Notes: generated from the letters alone by a model not told the origin. A stretch of DNA of 64,000 nucleotides from Tepidanaerobacteraceae bacterium (GCA_024655905.1 JANLFP010000009.1:92164-156163); one strand, 5' to 3'. Shown: positions 53,174 through 61,961, counted from the first letter of the stretch. Translations and numbers: made by a program.

Positions 53174-53240
53174 GGAAACCGGGCAGAATACCCGGATTTA
53201 TGGTGCGTCTTGTTTTAGGCAGGGTTAGGAGGATTTGGTT

Positions 53241-53879
53241 ATGAAAAAATGGATAATATTTGATGCTATGGGTGTGATTTTTGAAGTGGGAGATGATACT
53301 AACAACTTGCTAGTGCCTTACATAATGAAATTGAACAACAGCATTACGTCTAAACAAATAAATAAGTTGTACATTGATGCCAGTTTAGGGAAAATTACAT
53401 CAAGTACTTTTTGGGATAGGTTAGGGTTTAAAAATAATTATCCTGAAATAGAAATCAGCTATTTGGACCAATACTTAACACTTGATAAAGAATTTACCAT
53501 TACTGCAGAAATACTAAAAGAAAAATATAATTTGGCCTTGTTATCAAATGATGTCAGTGAGTGGTCTTTATATCTTAGGCAAAAGCATAATTTAAACAGG
53601 TTTTTCCAAGAGATAGTGATTAGCGGAGATGTTGGCTTCAGAAAACCGTCTGATGAGATTTATAAAATACTACTGGAGAGAATAGGATGCAATGCAAATG
53701 ATTGCGTAATTGTTGATGATAGACACAAAAACCTTGTTCCTGCTATGAAAATGGGAATGAAGGGGATTAAATTCAATAGGGAAAAAATTGCTGCAGATGG
53801 TGCTGCAGATGATTATAAAGGATTTGAAATTAAATCGTTTATTCAGTTGCCAAATATATTGCCGAAAGTATTTGCCTAA
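53241..53879 (+). CDS. HAD family hydrolase
   Basis: A 212-residue haloacid-dehalogenase-like phosphatase: motif I IIFDAMGVIFEVGDD (the second nucleophile-region Asp is Met here, so DxM rather than DxD), motif II LALLSNDVSEW, motif III GFRKPSDEIYKILLE with Lys, and motif IV CVIVDDRHKNLVPA. Substrate unknown. The ATG at 53241 follows AGGAGG. Its 3' end overlaps a decayed SRPBCC gene on the other strand by 4 nt. It is AT-rich compared with flanking DNA. Confidence 0.85.
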   Translation: MKKWIIFDAMGVIFEVGDDTNNLLVPYIMKLNNSITSKQINKLYIDASLGKITSSTFWDRLGFKNNYPEIEISYLDQYLTLDKEFTITAEILKEKYNLALLSNDVSEWSLYLRQKHNLNRFFQEIVISGDVGFRKPSDEIYKILLERIGCNANDCVIVDDRHKNLVPAMKMGMKGIKFNREKIAADGAADDYKGFEIKSFIQLPNILPKVFA

Positions 53880-54104
53880 AAGATATTAAAAGTCGTGAGA
53901 CAGGTTCCCTTACGGTCAATCGAGCCGCTGATTCCTTTTACAGCAACAACATCAAATTGCCATTCGGGAATCTTTGCAGCTTGCAGTCCAAAGCTCCAAA
54001 CATGTTCAACCGGAGCGGAGACGGTAAAATTGAGACCGTTTCAAAATTTGTGTAAACCTCTTGATTGATGTAAGATAAAAACATCAGCCAGGAGGTTTTT
54101 CATT

Positions 54105-55340
54105 ATGGCAAAAAGAAATGAAAGTCCGGAGGACAAAAAACGACGTGAATTAGTGCAGGCATTTCTAAAGGATAACCCGATCAAGGATCCAAATGACATT
54201 CAGGAGATCATGAAGGAAATGATGCGCCAGGTGCTGCAGGGCGGCCTTGAGGCAGAGCTTGATGAGGAATTAGGCTATACCAGGTATGATTACCGCAATA
54301 CAGAGACCGATAACAGCCGTAATGGTTTCTCTAAGAAAACCATGCACACCAGCATCGGAGACATGGATATCGACGTTCCCAGAGACCGCCAGGGGGTATT
54401 TGAGCCTCGTCTGATCAAGAAGTATCAGAATACGCTTACGCAGGATATTGAAGCGAAGATCATCTCCATGTACGCCAAAGGGATGACAACCGGGGACATC
54501 GAAACCCATATCCGTGATCTTTACGGAATCGAAATGTCCGACAGCACAATCAGCCGTGTGACCGACAAAATCCTTCCCATCGCAAAGGAATGGCAAAGCC
54601 GGCCGCTGGAGGAGATCTATGCGGTGGTCTTTATGGACGCCATCCATTACCATGTAAGGAGCGAAGGCCAGATCATCAAGAAAGCGGTTTACATTGCCAT
54701 TGGGATTCAAATGGACGGAATCCGGGATGTTCTTGGGATGTGGGTAGGAGAAAACGAAAGCGCGAAGTTCTGGCTTTCCGTCATGAACAGCCTGAAAAAT
54801 CGGGGAGTTCAGGATATACTGATCGCCAGCGTCGACGGGCTGACCGGGTTTACGGAAGCAATCTCTACAGTCTTTCCAAAAACGGAAATCCAGCGGTGCA
54901 TAATCCATCAGATCCGAAACAGCACAAAATTTGTCTCCTACAAAGATTTAAAGGCACTGATGGCCGATCTGAAAAAGGTCTATACTGCCGTAGATGAGCA
55001 GACGGCTTTCTATGAGCTGGATGCCTTTGCTGAAAAATGGGACAAGAAATATCCAAAAATCTCGGAATCCTGGCGCAATAATTGGCCGCAGCTGTCCACC
55101 TATTTCAAATACCCGAACGAAATCAGAAAGCTCATCTACACGACGAATGCCATCGAAGGCTTCAATCGGCAGCTTCGGAAAGTGACCAAAAGCAAAACCG
55201 TATTTCCAAGTGATGACAGCCTGCTCAAAATGCTTTATCTCGCAACCATGGATATCACGAGAAAATGGATCGGGCGCCGACAGGATTTTGGGCTGATCCA
55301 TTCTCAGCTTCTGATTTATTTTGGGGACAGGCTTGAATAA
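54105..55340 (+). CDS. IS256 family transposase
   Basis: A 411-residue Mutator/IS256-type DDE transposase. Motifs include LEAELDEELGYTRYD, the first catalytic Asp in VVFMDAIHYHVRSEG, the second in LIASVDGLTGFTEAI, CIIHQIRNSTKFVSYKD and the last acidic residue in TTNAIEGFNRQLRKVTKSK. AGGAGG lies at the right distance from the ATG. Complete, possibly active. Confidence 0.96.
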   Translation: MAKRNESPEDKKRRELVQAFLKDNPIKDPNDIQEIMKEMMRQVLQGGLEAELDEELGYTRYDYRNTETDNSRNGFSKKTMHTSIGDMDIDVPRDRQGVFEPRLIKKYQNTLTQDIEAKIISMYAKGMTTGDIETHIRDLYGIEMSDSTISRVTDKILPIAKEWQSRPLEEIYAVVFMDAIHYHVRSEGQIIKKAVYIAIGIQMDGIRDVLGMWVGENESAKFWLSVMNSLKNRGVQDILIASVDGLTGFTEAISTVFPKTEIQRCIIHQIRNSTKFVSYKDLKALMADLKKVYTAVDEQTAFYELDAFAEKWDKKYPKISESWRNNWPQLSTYFKYPNEIRKLIYTTNAIEGFNRQLRKVTKSKTVFPSDDSLLKMLYLATMDITRKWIGRRQDFGLIHSQLLIYFGDRLE

Positions 55341-55385
55341 CCGACAGAGGACCATAATTTTGAAGGCCAAAAAACTTGGTTTTTC

Positions 55386-55413
55386 TTGACGTGCCCAAAA
55401 GAGTTTGTATAAT
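55386..55413 (+). promoter_or_regulatory. Outward-facing promoter in the IS256 right end
   Basis: TTGACG (55386-55391), 16-bp spacer, TATAAT (55408-55413), pointing out of the element. It is followed within the IS by a hairpin of AGGGGT/ACCCCT type (about 55420-55457) that may block readthrough. Confidence 0.55.
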
Positions 55414-55577
55414 ACTTTTAAGGGGTGAGGACCTGAATTTTTAGCCCTTACCCCTCCGTTATTTCACGATATCTTACATCAAATATTCGAGCTTACACAA
55501 AACTTGGGATATACCCGTAAAATCCAATTTTATAAATCCCATTCTATTGTTCGCCTCCGTATTTCTGAAATCTAATA

Positions 55578-56054
55578 TTAAAACCTATTTTGCAAAATAT
55601 CCTGCAGCTTTGAAAATTCAATTTTTGCATGTTCATCCATCGCTTTTTCAAAATCTTTAGAAAGAAAAATTTTAAAAATCACATCAAATATTTTTCTAAT
55701 ACCATTAAAGCCCGCAGTTATTTCATGAATAACTTTCACTCTGTTCTTTTCTTCCTTAAAAGATATAGAAACCCAAACCGGCAATTTTACGATCTTTTTC
55801 ATTTGCCAGACAATTTCCACACCTGGGATAGCCCTCAAGACCACCGCATTTAATGTCACCCGGTATTTGCCTATATACTCATCCATAAGTACAACATTGC
55901 CAATATTGCCCGGATAGCGCTTTAGTGTACGAAATATAAGATGTGTCCCTTTCCACCATTTTTGATATTCTTCAGTCGTACAGTTTATCAAAAAATCATA
56001 TATTGCTTTTCCTGTAAGACCTTCCACTTCCACTTCGGTTTTAAAAATAACCAT
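55578..56054 (-). CDS. SRPBCC family (START-like) protein
   Basis: A 158-residue predicted lipid- or small-ligand-binding protein: KTEVEVEGLTGKAIYDFLINCTTEEYQKWWKGTHLIFR, then NVVLMDEYIGKYRVTLNAVVLRAIPGVEIVWQMKK. It matches the SRPBCC superfamily by pattern. Function is unknown. The start at 56054 follows GAAGAGG on the minus strand. It lies upstream of the IS256-split SRPBCC remnant in the same orientation. Confidence 0.75.
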   Translation of the reverse strand: MVIFKTEVEVEGLTGKAIYDFLINCTTEEYQKWWKGTHLIFRTLKRYPGNIGNVVLMDEYIGKYRVTLNAVVLRAIPGVEIVWQMKKIVKLPVWVSISFKEEKNRVKVIHEITAGFNGIRKIFDVIFKIFLSKDFEKAMDEHAKIEFSKLQDILQNRF

Positions 56055-56132
56055 ATTTCACAGCCCTCTTCGTTAAACTTGCAAACAACTTTAACTCTTC
56101 CTAAAAAACTCCTCCTATAATCATTCATCATG

Positions 56133-56663
56133 TTATATATTTGCAATCCAATAAACATTCATCGGCTTGCCGTCAACATAAGGTTTTGTTTCGGCCAGTA
56201 CCCCGCCGCACTTTTCGATGGTTTTGATGGAAGCAAGATTGTCCGAATAGCAGCCGAGCATGACACGGGATAGGCCGATGCTTTTTGCATGCTGAAGGGC
56301 CATTTTCAGGATTTGCGTTGCATATCCTTTGCGACGTTCACTCGGCCTGACCGCATAGCCGATGTGCCCGCCGTATTTGGATAAAAATTCGTTATCAAGA
56401 TTATGGCGGATATCAACCATCCCAATAATCCTGTCATCTGCTTTCCTCACAGCAAAAAAGGTGTCAGCAACAACCCAATCTTTCCTTGCGGTTTCGGGGC
56501 TGCTGTTTCTTTCGACGTTTTCAAGCCACTTGTCGTACTCCATCTGATCCAGCAGGGCGCTTCCGTTTATTATCTTTTCGCCGCAGCTGAAAAATTCCCG
56601 CTTGAATTCTTCCGCGCTGTTCTTATGCGACGGCATTGGTCTGACCAGTTCAAGTTCATCCAT
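56133..56663 (-). CDS. GNAT family N-acetyltransferase
   Basis: A 176-residue GNAT protein: ADDRIIGMVDIRHNLDNEFLSKYGGHIGYAVRPSERRKGYATQILKMALQHAKSIGLSRVMLGC carries the acetyl-CoA-binding R-x-x-G-x-A element (RRKGYA). The N-terminus is typical of the YjaB/RimI-like protein-or-small-molecule acetyltransferases; substrate unknown. Monocistronic, GC-richer than the island at 27-39 kb. Confidence 0.9.
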   Translation of the reverse strand: MDELELVRPMPSHKNSAEEFKREFFSCGEKIINGSALLDQMEYDKWLENVERNSSPETARKDWVVADTFFAVRKADDRIIGMVDIRHNLDNEFLSKYGGHIGYAVRPSERRKGYATQILKMALQHAKSIGLSRVMLGCYSDNLASIKTIEKCGGVLAETKPYVDGKPMNVYWIANI

Positions 56664-56678
56664 GTTTTATCTCCCGGA

Positions 56679-56737
56679 ATACCCAAAATTTAAGTATTTG
56701 CAAAGTAAGTATATAACAAATGCCATATAAGTAAAAG
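56679..56737. repeat. Diverged direct repeat, left of MFS/TetR pair
   Basis: About 59 bp including CCAAAATTTAAGTATTTG and ACAAATGCC, matching 58892-58952 at roughly three quarters of positions in the same orientation (by eye). It lies between the GNAT and MFS genes. Confidence 0.5.
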
Positions 56738-56825
56738 GATTAAAACCAAGAAGCAAAAATGAAGCAAAAATACTTGTATGTGTTAAAAAGCGTCGGTATG
56801 CCATTGCAGATTATATATGCATACG

Positions 56826-58109
56826 CTAGCCGCCTCTGTTTTCAAGCTTTCTAACCGATTTTACGTTGTATAGAATTACCGACGTCACGCATAACAGCAA
56901 TCCGGCGATGAAAATGAGAAACCCCGTTCCCCTGCCGCCGCCGGTGCCGAAAATCTTTCCCATATTACCGGCAAGCGCTCCGCCTTCGAGCAGCGAGGGA
57001 GTGAACACATAATCCGCAAGCACGCCCGAAAGCGCATAAGCGGCAACATATCCAAGCTGGGAAATGACCCCGATAAGTCCCCACGCCCTGCCCTGCAGGT
57101 CGTTTCTTATGTTGGTGCGGATGAGAAAATCCAGGCTTGCGTTTGCAAACGGGAGCATTGAAAAGAACAAAAACCCCGAAGCACAGATAAGCACAATGCT
57201 TTCGCGCAGTCCGAACACCGCCATGAATATCCCTGAGCAAAACAGCGAAACCGACAGCATCTTCACATAACCGCTTTTTATTGGAATAATTCCAATAATC
57301 ACGCTTGACGCAAGCATTCCGGAAGCGGCGATTGTTAAAACCGTTCCTAATGCGGAGCTGTCGGAAAAAGCAAGTATCATCGGGGCGGAAAGCGTTTGTA
57401 TGAAGCCGATGGAAAAAGTGATTGCAGACGCCATTACAACAAGAACAAGCACGCCTTTTTTTTCGCTGACCGCGCCCCAGCCGTCTATGAATTCACGGAC
57501 AAAAGACTTCGCCTGTTCATGTTTCTTTTGTGCAAGGCCGCTTCGCACAACAAGCGTTGAAATAGCGGTTACGAAAAATGTGCAGATGTCGATTGCAAGA
57601 AGCAGCTTTATATCCGAAGCTATAAGCAGAAACCCTGCAATGACGGGAGACACCAGATATCTTGCCGAGCCGGCCGCCTGGACGAGGCCGCTTGCCTTTG
57701 TGTACTGCTCCTCATTAAGCAAATCGGTAATCGTGGCTTTGTATGCGGGTTCAAGCAGCGATGAAAACGCCGAGCTTATTGTGACGCCCAGGCAAATCTG
57801 CCACAGCCGCACTTCTCCGCACAGCATGCAAATCAGGATGAATGCAACTCCAACCGCAGACAGGCTGTCGCCCAGCACCATCAGGAGCCTGCGGTCATAG
57901 CGGTCCGCAAGCACCCCCGCCGGCGCGCTCAAGAGAAGCGACGGCATAAACGCAAGCAGGGTTACAAGCGCCACCGCCGAAGCCTTGCCCGTCTGCGAAA
58001 AAACGTAAACCGAAAGCCCGAAAGACGTCAGCCCGCTTCCTATGGCTGAAACGAGTTCTCCCGTCCACAGGAGGAGAAATTTTTTGAAGGATTTTCCCGG
58101 ATCATTCAT
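56826..58109 (-). CDS. MFS transporter, macrolide-efflux-like
   Basis: A 427-residue major facilitator with about 12 helices. It has the loop motif GVLADRYDRRLLMVLGDSLSA (near residues 60-80) and the early WTGELVSAIGSGLTSFGL pattern seen in the MefA/MFS_3 drug-efflux branch. The ATG at 58109 follows GGAGG inside the end of the tetR gene; upstream in-frame ATGs are unlikely. It forms a two-gene operon with the TetR repressor, suggesting inducible efflux; the compound is unknown. Confidence 0.9.
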   Translation of the reverse strand: MNDPGKSFKKFLLLWTGELVSAIGSGLTSFGLSVYVFSQTGKASAVALVTLLAFMPSLLLSAPAGVLADRYDRRLLMVLGDSLSAVGVAFILICMLCGEVRLWQICLGVTISSAFSSLLEPAYKATITDLLNEEQYTKASGLVQAAGSARYLVSPVIAGFLLIASDIKLLLAIDICTFFVTAISTLVVRSGLAQKKHEQAKSFVREFIDGWGAVSEKKGVLVLVVMASAITFSIGFIQTLSAPMILAFSDSSALGTVLTIAASGMLASSVIIGIIPIKSGYVKMLSVSLFCSGIFMAVFGLRESIVLICASGFLFFSMLPFANASLDFLIRTNIRNDLQGRAWGLIGVISQLGYVAAYALSGVLADYVFTPSLLEGGALAGNMGKIFGTGGGRGTGFLIFIAGLLLCVTSVILYNVKSVRKLENRGG

Positions 58110-58746
58110 GGCTGCCTCCATTGCTGCCGCCGAACGCCCGCGCAATGCACATGAGGCTTCCTCTTTCGGCGCCAAGCAGCCTTTCAGTGTTGAAAATAAA
58201 CGCCTGTATGCGTGAAGCGCGCTCCTCGTCCGTCATTTCAACCGTATCGTCAAAAATGCTGCTGGCGTATGCCACAGCCACTTCCATGCATTCGTACGGG
58301 AACGGCGTGCTGAACTGTCCCTGCTCAATGCCCTCGCGGATTATTCCCGCCAGTATCGGAGTAACGCCGCTGATGATGACCTTTTGCATTTTATGATGCA
58401 TAAGCGCGTTCTGCGGCTTGTGGATATGCTTCATGATTTCCCTGCCGCTGCCGCCGCTTATGTTCATTGCCATTACAACGCGGACAATCCTCTCGTTTAC
58501 GGGTATGCTCCTGTCCGCGGCAATTTCCCGCGCCGCGCCTAAGAGGCGGACTTTATACCGCTCGATAAGCGCGTCCATGATGTCCTCCTTGGACTTGAAG
58601 TGATGATACAGCCCTCCGCGCGCAATTCCCACCTTTTCGAGAATATCGTTTGTGCTCGTGCCGTCAAAGCCTTTCAGGCGGAAAAGCTCATCCGCCGCGT
58701 CAAGTATCTCGTTTTTGCGTTCTTCTGCGTCCTTTACAATCCTCAT
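58102..58746 (-). CDS. TetR family transcriptional regulator
   Basis: A 214-residue TetR repressor with an N-terminal helix-turn-helix (RKNEILDAADELFRLKGFDGTSTNDILEKVGIARGGLYHHFKSKEDIMDALIERY). The C-terminal ligand-binding part is variable. The ATG at 58746 follows GAGGG on the minus strand. It is first in the operon with the MFS gene, and a palindromic operator lies in the promoter. Confidence 0.92.
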   Translation of the reverse strand: MRIVKDAEERKNEILDAADELFRLKGFDGTSTNDILEKVGIARGGLYHHFKSKEDIMDALIERYKVRLLGAAREIAADRSIPVNERIVRVVMAMNISGGSGREIMKHIHKPQNALMHHKMQKVIISGVTPILAGIIREGIEQGQFSTPFPYECMEVAVAYASSIFDDTVEMTDEERASRIQAFIFNTERLLGAERGSLMCIARAFGGSNGGSHE

Positions 58747-58763
58747 TTTTACATACCCTCTCA

Positions 58764-58784
58764 ACAGACCGACTGACTGTCTGT
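58764..58784. promoter_or_regulatory. Candidate TetR operator
   Basis: ACAGAC (58764-58769), nine bases, GTCTGT (58779-58784). The inverted repeat lies next to TATTAT-like -10 sequence (on the minus strand, near 58785-58795), about 20 bp before the tetR start. Confidence 0.6.
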
Positions 58785-58891
58785 TATATAATAACACGGC
58801 TGTCTTAAATAATCAAGCAGAATGTAAAAATCATGGCTTTACTCCCGTTTTGACAGTGACAAGCACGTTCATTCGGTCTGATGCCATATAA

Positions 58892-58952
58892 ATATCCAAA
58901 ATTCAAGCATTTCCAAATCAGCGCATTACAAATGCCGCGTAAGCAAAATGGC
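58892..58952. repeat. Diverged direct repeat, right of MFS/TetR pair
   Basis: Partner of 56679-56737. Followed by GC-richer sequence; near 59020 the plus strand reads MAKVISRRKQAR and then a stop, a possible relic of a serine recombinase start. The remaining sequence up to 59100 holds no supported gene. Confidence 0.5.
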
Positions 58953-59108
58953 TGGGACAGGATTGCGTCGGCAAAACCGCGAAAGCCTGCCGGATTCAAA
59001 AGGGGGATAAGGCGTACCATGGCGAAAGTTATATCGAGGCGCAAACAAGCACGATGATTCGCCGTTGTTTGCATAAAGGCGAAAACATAAAACAAAGGCC
59101 CGGGTGTA

Positions 59109-59166
59109 TTGACTTGCTTCCAATGATGTGATATATTTATAACAAAATATTAGAAATATATCACAT
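59109..59166 (+). promoter_or_regulatory. Promoter with 13-bp perfect inverted repeat (operator) of DUF3796/XRE/M23 operon
   Basis: TTGACT (59109-59114), 17-bp spacer, TATATT (59132-59137). ATGTGATATATTT (59126-59138) and AAATATATCACAT (59154-59166), separated by 15 bp, form a perfect inverted repeat that covers the -10 and transcription start. This is a likely binding site for the XRE regulator two genes on. Confidence 0.75.
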
Positions 59167-59183
59167 AAGGGAGGGGAATACCA

Positions 59184-59525
59184 TTGAAAAATAAACTGGG
59201 CTATTTAAGTCTTCTGTCGGTATTGGGCATTTTGGGATTTTTATCGGGCAATAAGGCATATCTGGGATTTTGGGGTTTTCTCTATTACATTCGGTATTTC
59301 TTTGTTATACCGGACGAATTATTTAAAGCCAACGTTCAAAAAGCGGCAACGCCAGCATTCTTCACCGGCCTTGCGTCGTCGGCGGTTACAATTATGCTGA
59401 AAGCGCTGTTGAACAACGACGCGCTGCTGGCGGTTGGCATGGGGCTTGGGATGGCCTTGTCCATTTTCGTATTCTCCGTCATACTGCTTGTGTGCGAACT
59501 GAGGGAAAGCGGCGTCGGCTTATGA
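59184..59525 (+). CDS. DUF3796 family membrane protein
   Basis: A 113-residue protein with about three to four helices; LGYLSLLSVLGILGFLSGNKAYLGFWGFLYYIRYFFVIPDELF is typical of DUF3796. It starts at a TTG (59184) after GGGAGGGG. The next XRE gene overlaps by 4 nt (ATGA). DUF3796 genes are often paired with such small regulators; function unknown. Confidence 0.85.
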   Translation: MKNKLGYLSLLSVLGILGFLSGNKAYLGFWGFLYYIRYFFVIPDELFKANVQKAATPAFFTGLASSAVTIMLKALLNNDALLAVGMGLGMALSIFVFSVILLVCELRESGVGL

Positions 59526-59725
59526 TTATCAAAACCAAAATCAAGGAATACAGAGCTAAATACAATATGAAGCAGGAAGAATTGGCGGCTTTGGTCGGCG
59601 TAAGGCGCGAAACGATCGGCCACCTGGAAAACGGCAGATACAACCCGTCCTTAAAGCTGGCGCTTGACATAGCGAAGGTTTTTCATGCGTCAGTCGAGGA
59701 CATCTTTGAAATCACGGAAGAATAA
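59522..59725 (+). CDS. Small XRE-family transcriptional regulator
   Basis: A 67-residue single-domain Cro/cI regulator: KIKEYRAKYNMKQEELAALVGVRRETIGHLENGRYNPSLKLALDIAKVFHASVEDIFEI. It is translationally coupled to the DUF3796 gene. It likely controls its own operon through the 13-bp inverted repeat upstream. The M23 gene follows after 13 nt. Confidence 0.92.
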   Translation: MIIKTKIKEYRAKYNMKQEELAALVGVRRETIGHLENGRYNPSLKLALDIAKVFHASVEDIFEITEE

Positions 59726-59738
59726 CGCGGGGGCGGAT

Positions 59739-60608
59739 ATGAACAGGTTTTTAGGTTTATTGGTTAGATTAAAATGGCTCGGCCTGATAGGGCTGCTGGG
59801 GAGCGTCATCGGCAACGCTTATCTCAGAAAATTTTGGCTTTTCTTTTTGCTTGGCCTTGTTGAAATATTCATCAATCTGTCGGCGTCGCGGCAGAGCGTG
59901 CGGCAGCTTTTCTCTTATCCCCTGATATGGTTCAGCCATCGTTTTTCTCTTCCTACAAAAGAAAACTATGCAGCCGATACGGACTTCATATTGCCTTTCC
60001 GGGGACAATGGTACGTCGCAAACGGCGGCGTGGATAAGAAAACCTCCCATTCCTGGCATGTGTGGCCCCGGCGTTATGCCTATGATTTCGTCATGATTGA
60101 TGAAAGCGGGAAAACCCACTCCGGAAGCGGCAGGGAGCTGCGGGATTATTACTGCTACGGTCAGGATGTCCTGGCGCCCGCCGACGGCGAAGTCGTAAGC
60201 ATGGCCTGCAATCATCCGGAAAGCAGGGCGTACGGCGACGGCAGGATCGAATGCAGGGCGAAGGATATTAGAGGAAACTACATTACGCTCAAGCATAATG
60301 AAAAGGAATTCAGCACCATTGCCCACCTCATGCTGGGCAGCTTAACCGTTACCTTGGGCCAGAAGGTCGTACGGGGGCAGGCGATCGCCAAATGCGGCAA
60401 CTCGGGGAACACAAGCGAACCCCATGTGCATTTTCAACTAAACGACGGAAAAAGCTTTTTCGCTTCCGCGGGGCTGCCTGTCAGGTTTAAAAACGTACTC
60501 GCAACAGGAAACGGAAAAATGCATCCTGCGGAATATATCTCGAAAGATCAGTTTGTGAAAAACATCCAGCCCGGTTTAGATTTCTTGCATAACCGAACGC
60601 AGGATTAG
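59739..60608 (+). CDS. M23 family metallopeptidase, membrane-anchored
   Basis: A 289-residue protein with one or two N-terminal membrane helices (residues about 5-50) and a LytM/M23 domain. Zinc ligands and motifs are in SWHVWPRRYAYDFV (HxxxxxxxxD), ADGEVVSMACNHPES, AHLMLGSLTVTLGQKVVRGQAIAKCGNSGNTSEPHVHFQL (HxH). It should cut peptidoglycan cross-links or act on secreted proteins. The ATG at 59739 follows GGGGGCGG. Its 3' end overlaps the convergent mocR gene by 33 nt. Confidence 0.88.
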   Translation: MNRFLGLLVRLKWLGLIGLLGSVIGNAYLRKFWLFFLLGLVEIFINLSASRQSVRQLFSYPLIWFSHRFSLPTKENYAADTDFILPFRGQWYVANGGVDKKTSHSWHVWPRRYAYDFVMIDESGKTHSGSGRELRDYYCYGQDVLAPADGEVVSMACNHPESRAYGDGRIECRAKDIRGNYITLKHNEKEFSTIAHLMLGSLTVTLGQKVVRGQAIAKCGNSGNTSEPHVHFQLNDGKSFFASAGLPVRFKNVLATGNGKMHPAEYISKDQFVKNIQPGLDFLHNRTQD

Positions 60609-61961
60609 GACGCCTTCCCGGATTTCTCTCGGCTCCAAATGCCCGAAGCCAAGCAGGAGCTTATTTGAATGCCTGCCCTTTTGTATGGCGTGACGCTCTA
60701 CCGAAGCGATCCGGATTCCGTTTTCCTTGCATCTTTTTATGAATGCCTCGTCGAATCGCATGGCCTTAAATTCCACTGAGAGATGCAGACCCGCGGCGTC
60801 GCCGCAGGCGCGCCATACATCCCCGAAAGCCTCTTCCAGCGCGCCGAGCAGCGCGGTTCTGCGTTCTCCATACAGCTTCCGCATCCGCCTTATATGGCGG
60901 TCGAACTTTCTCGTCCGCATGAATTCAGCCAGCACCGCCTGTTCAAAGGGCGGATTTTGCACATCCGTGTGCATTCTAAGCTCACGCCATTTGGGCTGCA
61001 GTTCTTTCGGCAGGATAACGTAGCCTATGCGGATGGCCGGAAACAGGACTTTGCTGAATGTCCCCACATAAACAACCCTTTGCGGATCCATGGCGTAAAG
61101 CGGAGCGACCGGTTCTCCGGCATAGCGGAATTCGCTGTCATAATCGTCCTCGATAATATAGATATTGTTTTCCCTTGCGTGGCGGATCAATTCCGCGCGG
61201 CGGCCGGCAGGCAGGATTGGGCCTAAGGGAAACTGGTGGGAAGGCGTGGTATAAACCGCGCTGACCGAAACATCTTCAAGGCATTCCACATTGATTCCTT
61301 TTTCATCTACGGGTATCGGTTCAACTTCGTATCCTGCGTTCAAGAAGGTCTGGAGTATTCCCCTGTTGCAGGGATCTTCAATTGCGATTTTATTCCCGCG
61401 GCCGTAGAACAGGCTGGCGATGATGTGAAGCGCATGGGTCGCGCCGGATGTAATAAAAATATCTCCGGCATCCACATTTAGCCCCTTGCTCCGGAACAGC
61501 CACGACGATATTTCGGCGCGCAGCTCCGGCGTTCCCTTAGGACTTGCGTAGCCAAACCGCTCCAAGGGCATTTCTTCAAAGGTTTTGTGAGCGATCTGCT
61601 GCAAAAGGTAGCGCGGAATATGCCGCAAGTCAGGCCATCCTGTCTTGAAATCAACCCTGTATCGGGTTTTATTTTTTTCCTGATAATTTGAAATCCGCTC
61701 AGGAGACTTGTCTATGCGCAAGCCCTCGGCAACGCGTGTCGGCGCGCCTTGGCGGCTCAAAACAAACCCTTCGGTTATCAGCATGTCATAAGCCTCGCAC
61801 ACGGTTTGGCGCGAGACATTGATTTGCTCCGCCAATTCCCTGGTGGAAGGCAGAGCTTCCCCGGCCTTCAGGCTGCCGTCCAGAATGCGATCTTTCAATG
61901 TCTGATATATCTGGCGTTTAATAGGAATTTCGCTTTGACGCTTTAATTCAATCCTGTACAT
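60576..61961 (-). CDS. MocR/PdxR-type GntR regulator with aminotransferase domain
   Basis: A 461-residue regulator: a GntR winged helix (IPIKRQIYQTLKDRILDGSLKAGEALPSTRELAEQINVSRQTVCEAYDMLITEGFV) fused to a class I aminotransferase fold with the PLP-lysine context VYVGTFSKVLFPAIRIGY. MocR proteins sense PLP or amino compounds. The ATG at 61961 is 7 nt after GGAGG; the ATG at 61967 is too close. It is divergent from an EamA transporter gene, the probable target. Confidence 0.92.
   Translation of the reverse strand: MYRIELKRQSEIPIKRQIYQTLKDRILDGSLKAGEALPSTRELAEQINVSRQTVCEAYDMLITEGFVLSRQGAPTRVAEGLRIDKSPERISNYQEKNKTRYRVDFKTGWPDLRHIPRYLLQQIAHKTFEEMPLERFGYASPKGTPELRAEISSWLFRSKGLNVDAGDIFITSGATHALHIIASLFYGRGNKIAIEDPCNRGILQTFLNAGYEVEPIPVDEKGINVECLEDVSVSAVYTTPSHQFPLGPILPAGRRAELIRHARENNIYIIEDDYDSEFRYAGEPVAPLYAMDPQRVVYVGTFSKVLFPAIRIGYVILPKELQPKWRELRMHTDVQNPPFEQAVLAEFMRTRKFDRHIRRMRKLYGERRTALLGALEEAFGDVWRACGDAAGLHLSVEFKAMRFDEAFIKRCKENGIRIASVERHAIQKGRHSNKLLLGFGHLEPREIREGVLILRSVMQEI

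Larger units (their letters stand above)
54031..55516 (+). mobile_element. IS256 family insertion sequence
   Basis: About 1.49 kb, with related terminal sequences (left TTTCAAAATTTGTGTAAAC near 54039-54057, right the complement GCTTACACAAAACTTGGGA near 55491-55509; 14 of 20 bases alike). GTAAAAT occurs directly outside both ends (54024-54030 and 55517-55523) as target duplication. The transposase is intact. Confidence 0.82.
53876..55542 (-). pseudogene. SRPBCC-family gene split by IS256
   Basis: Removing the IS (54031-55516) and one 7-bp target copy joins ATG 55542 with the sequence left of the IS in one frame: MGFIKLDFT joins VSAPVEHVWSFGLQAAKIPEW, then QFDVVAVKGISGSIDRKG. It ends at a TAG at 53876-53878 after 57 residues. 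This is the N-terminal third of an SRPBCC (START-like) ligand-binding domain; the C-terminal part is also lost, at the junction with the HAD gene. A complete SRPBCC paralogue lies next to it (55578-56054). Confidence 0.75.
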
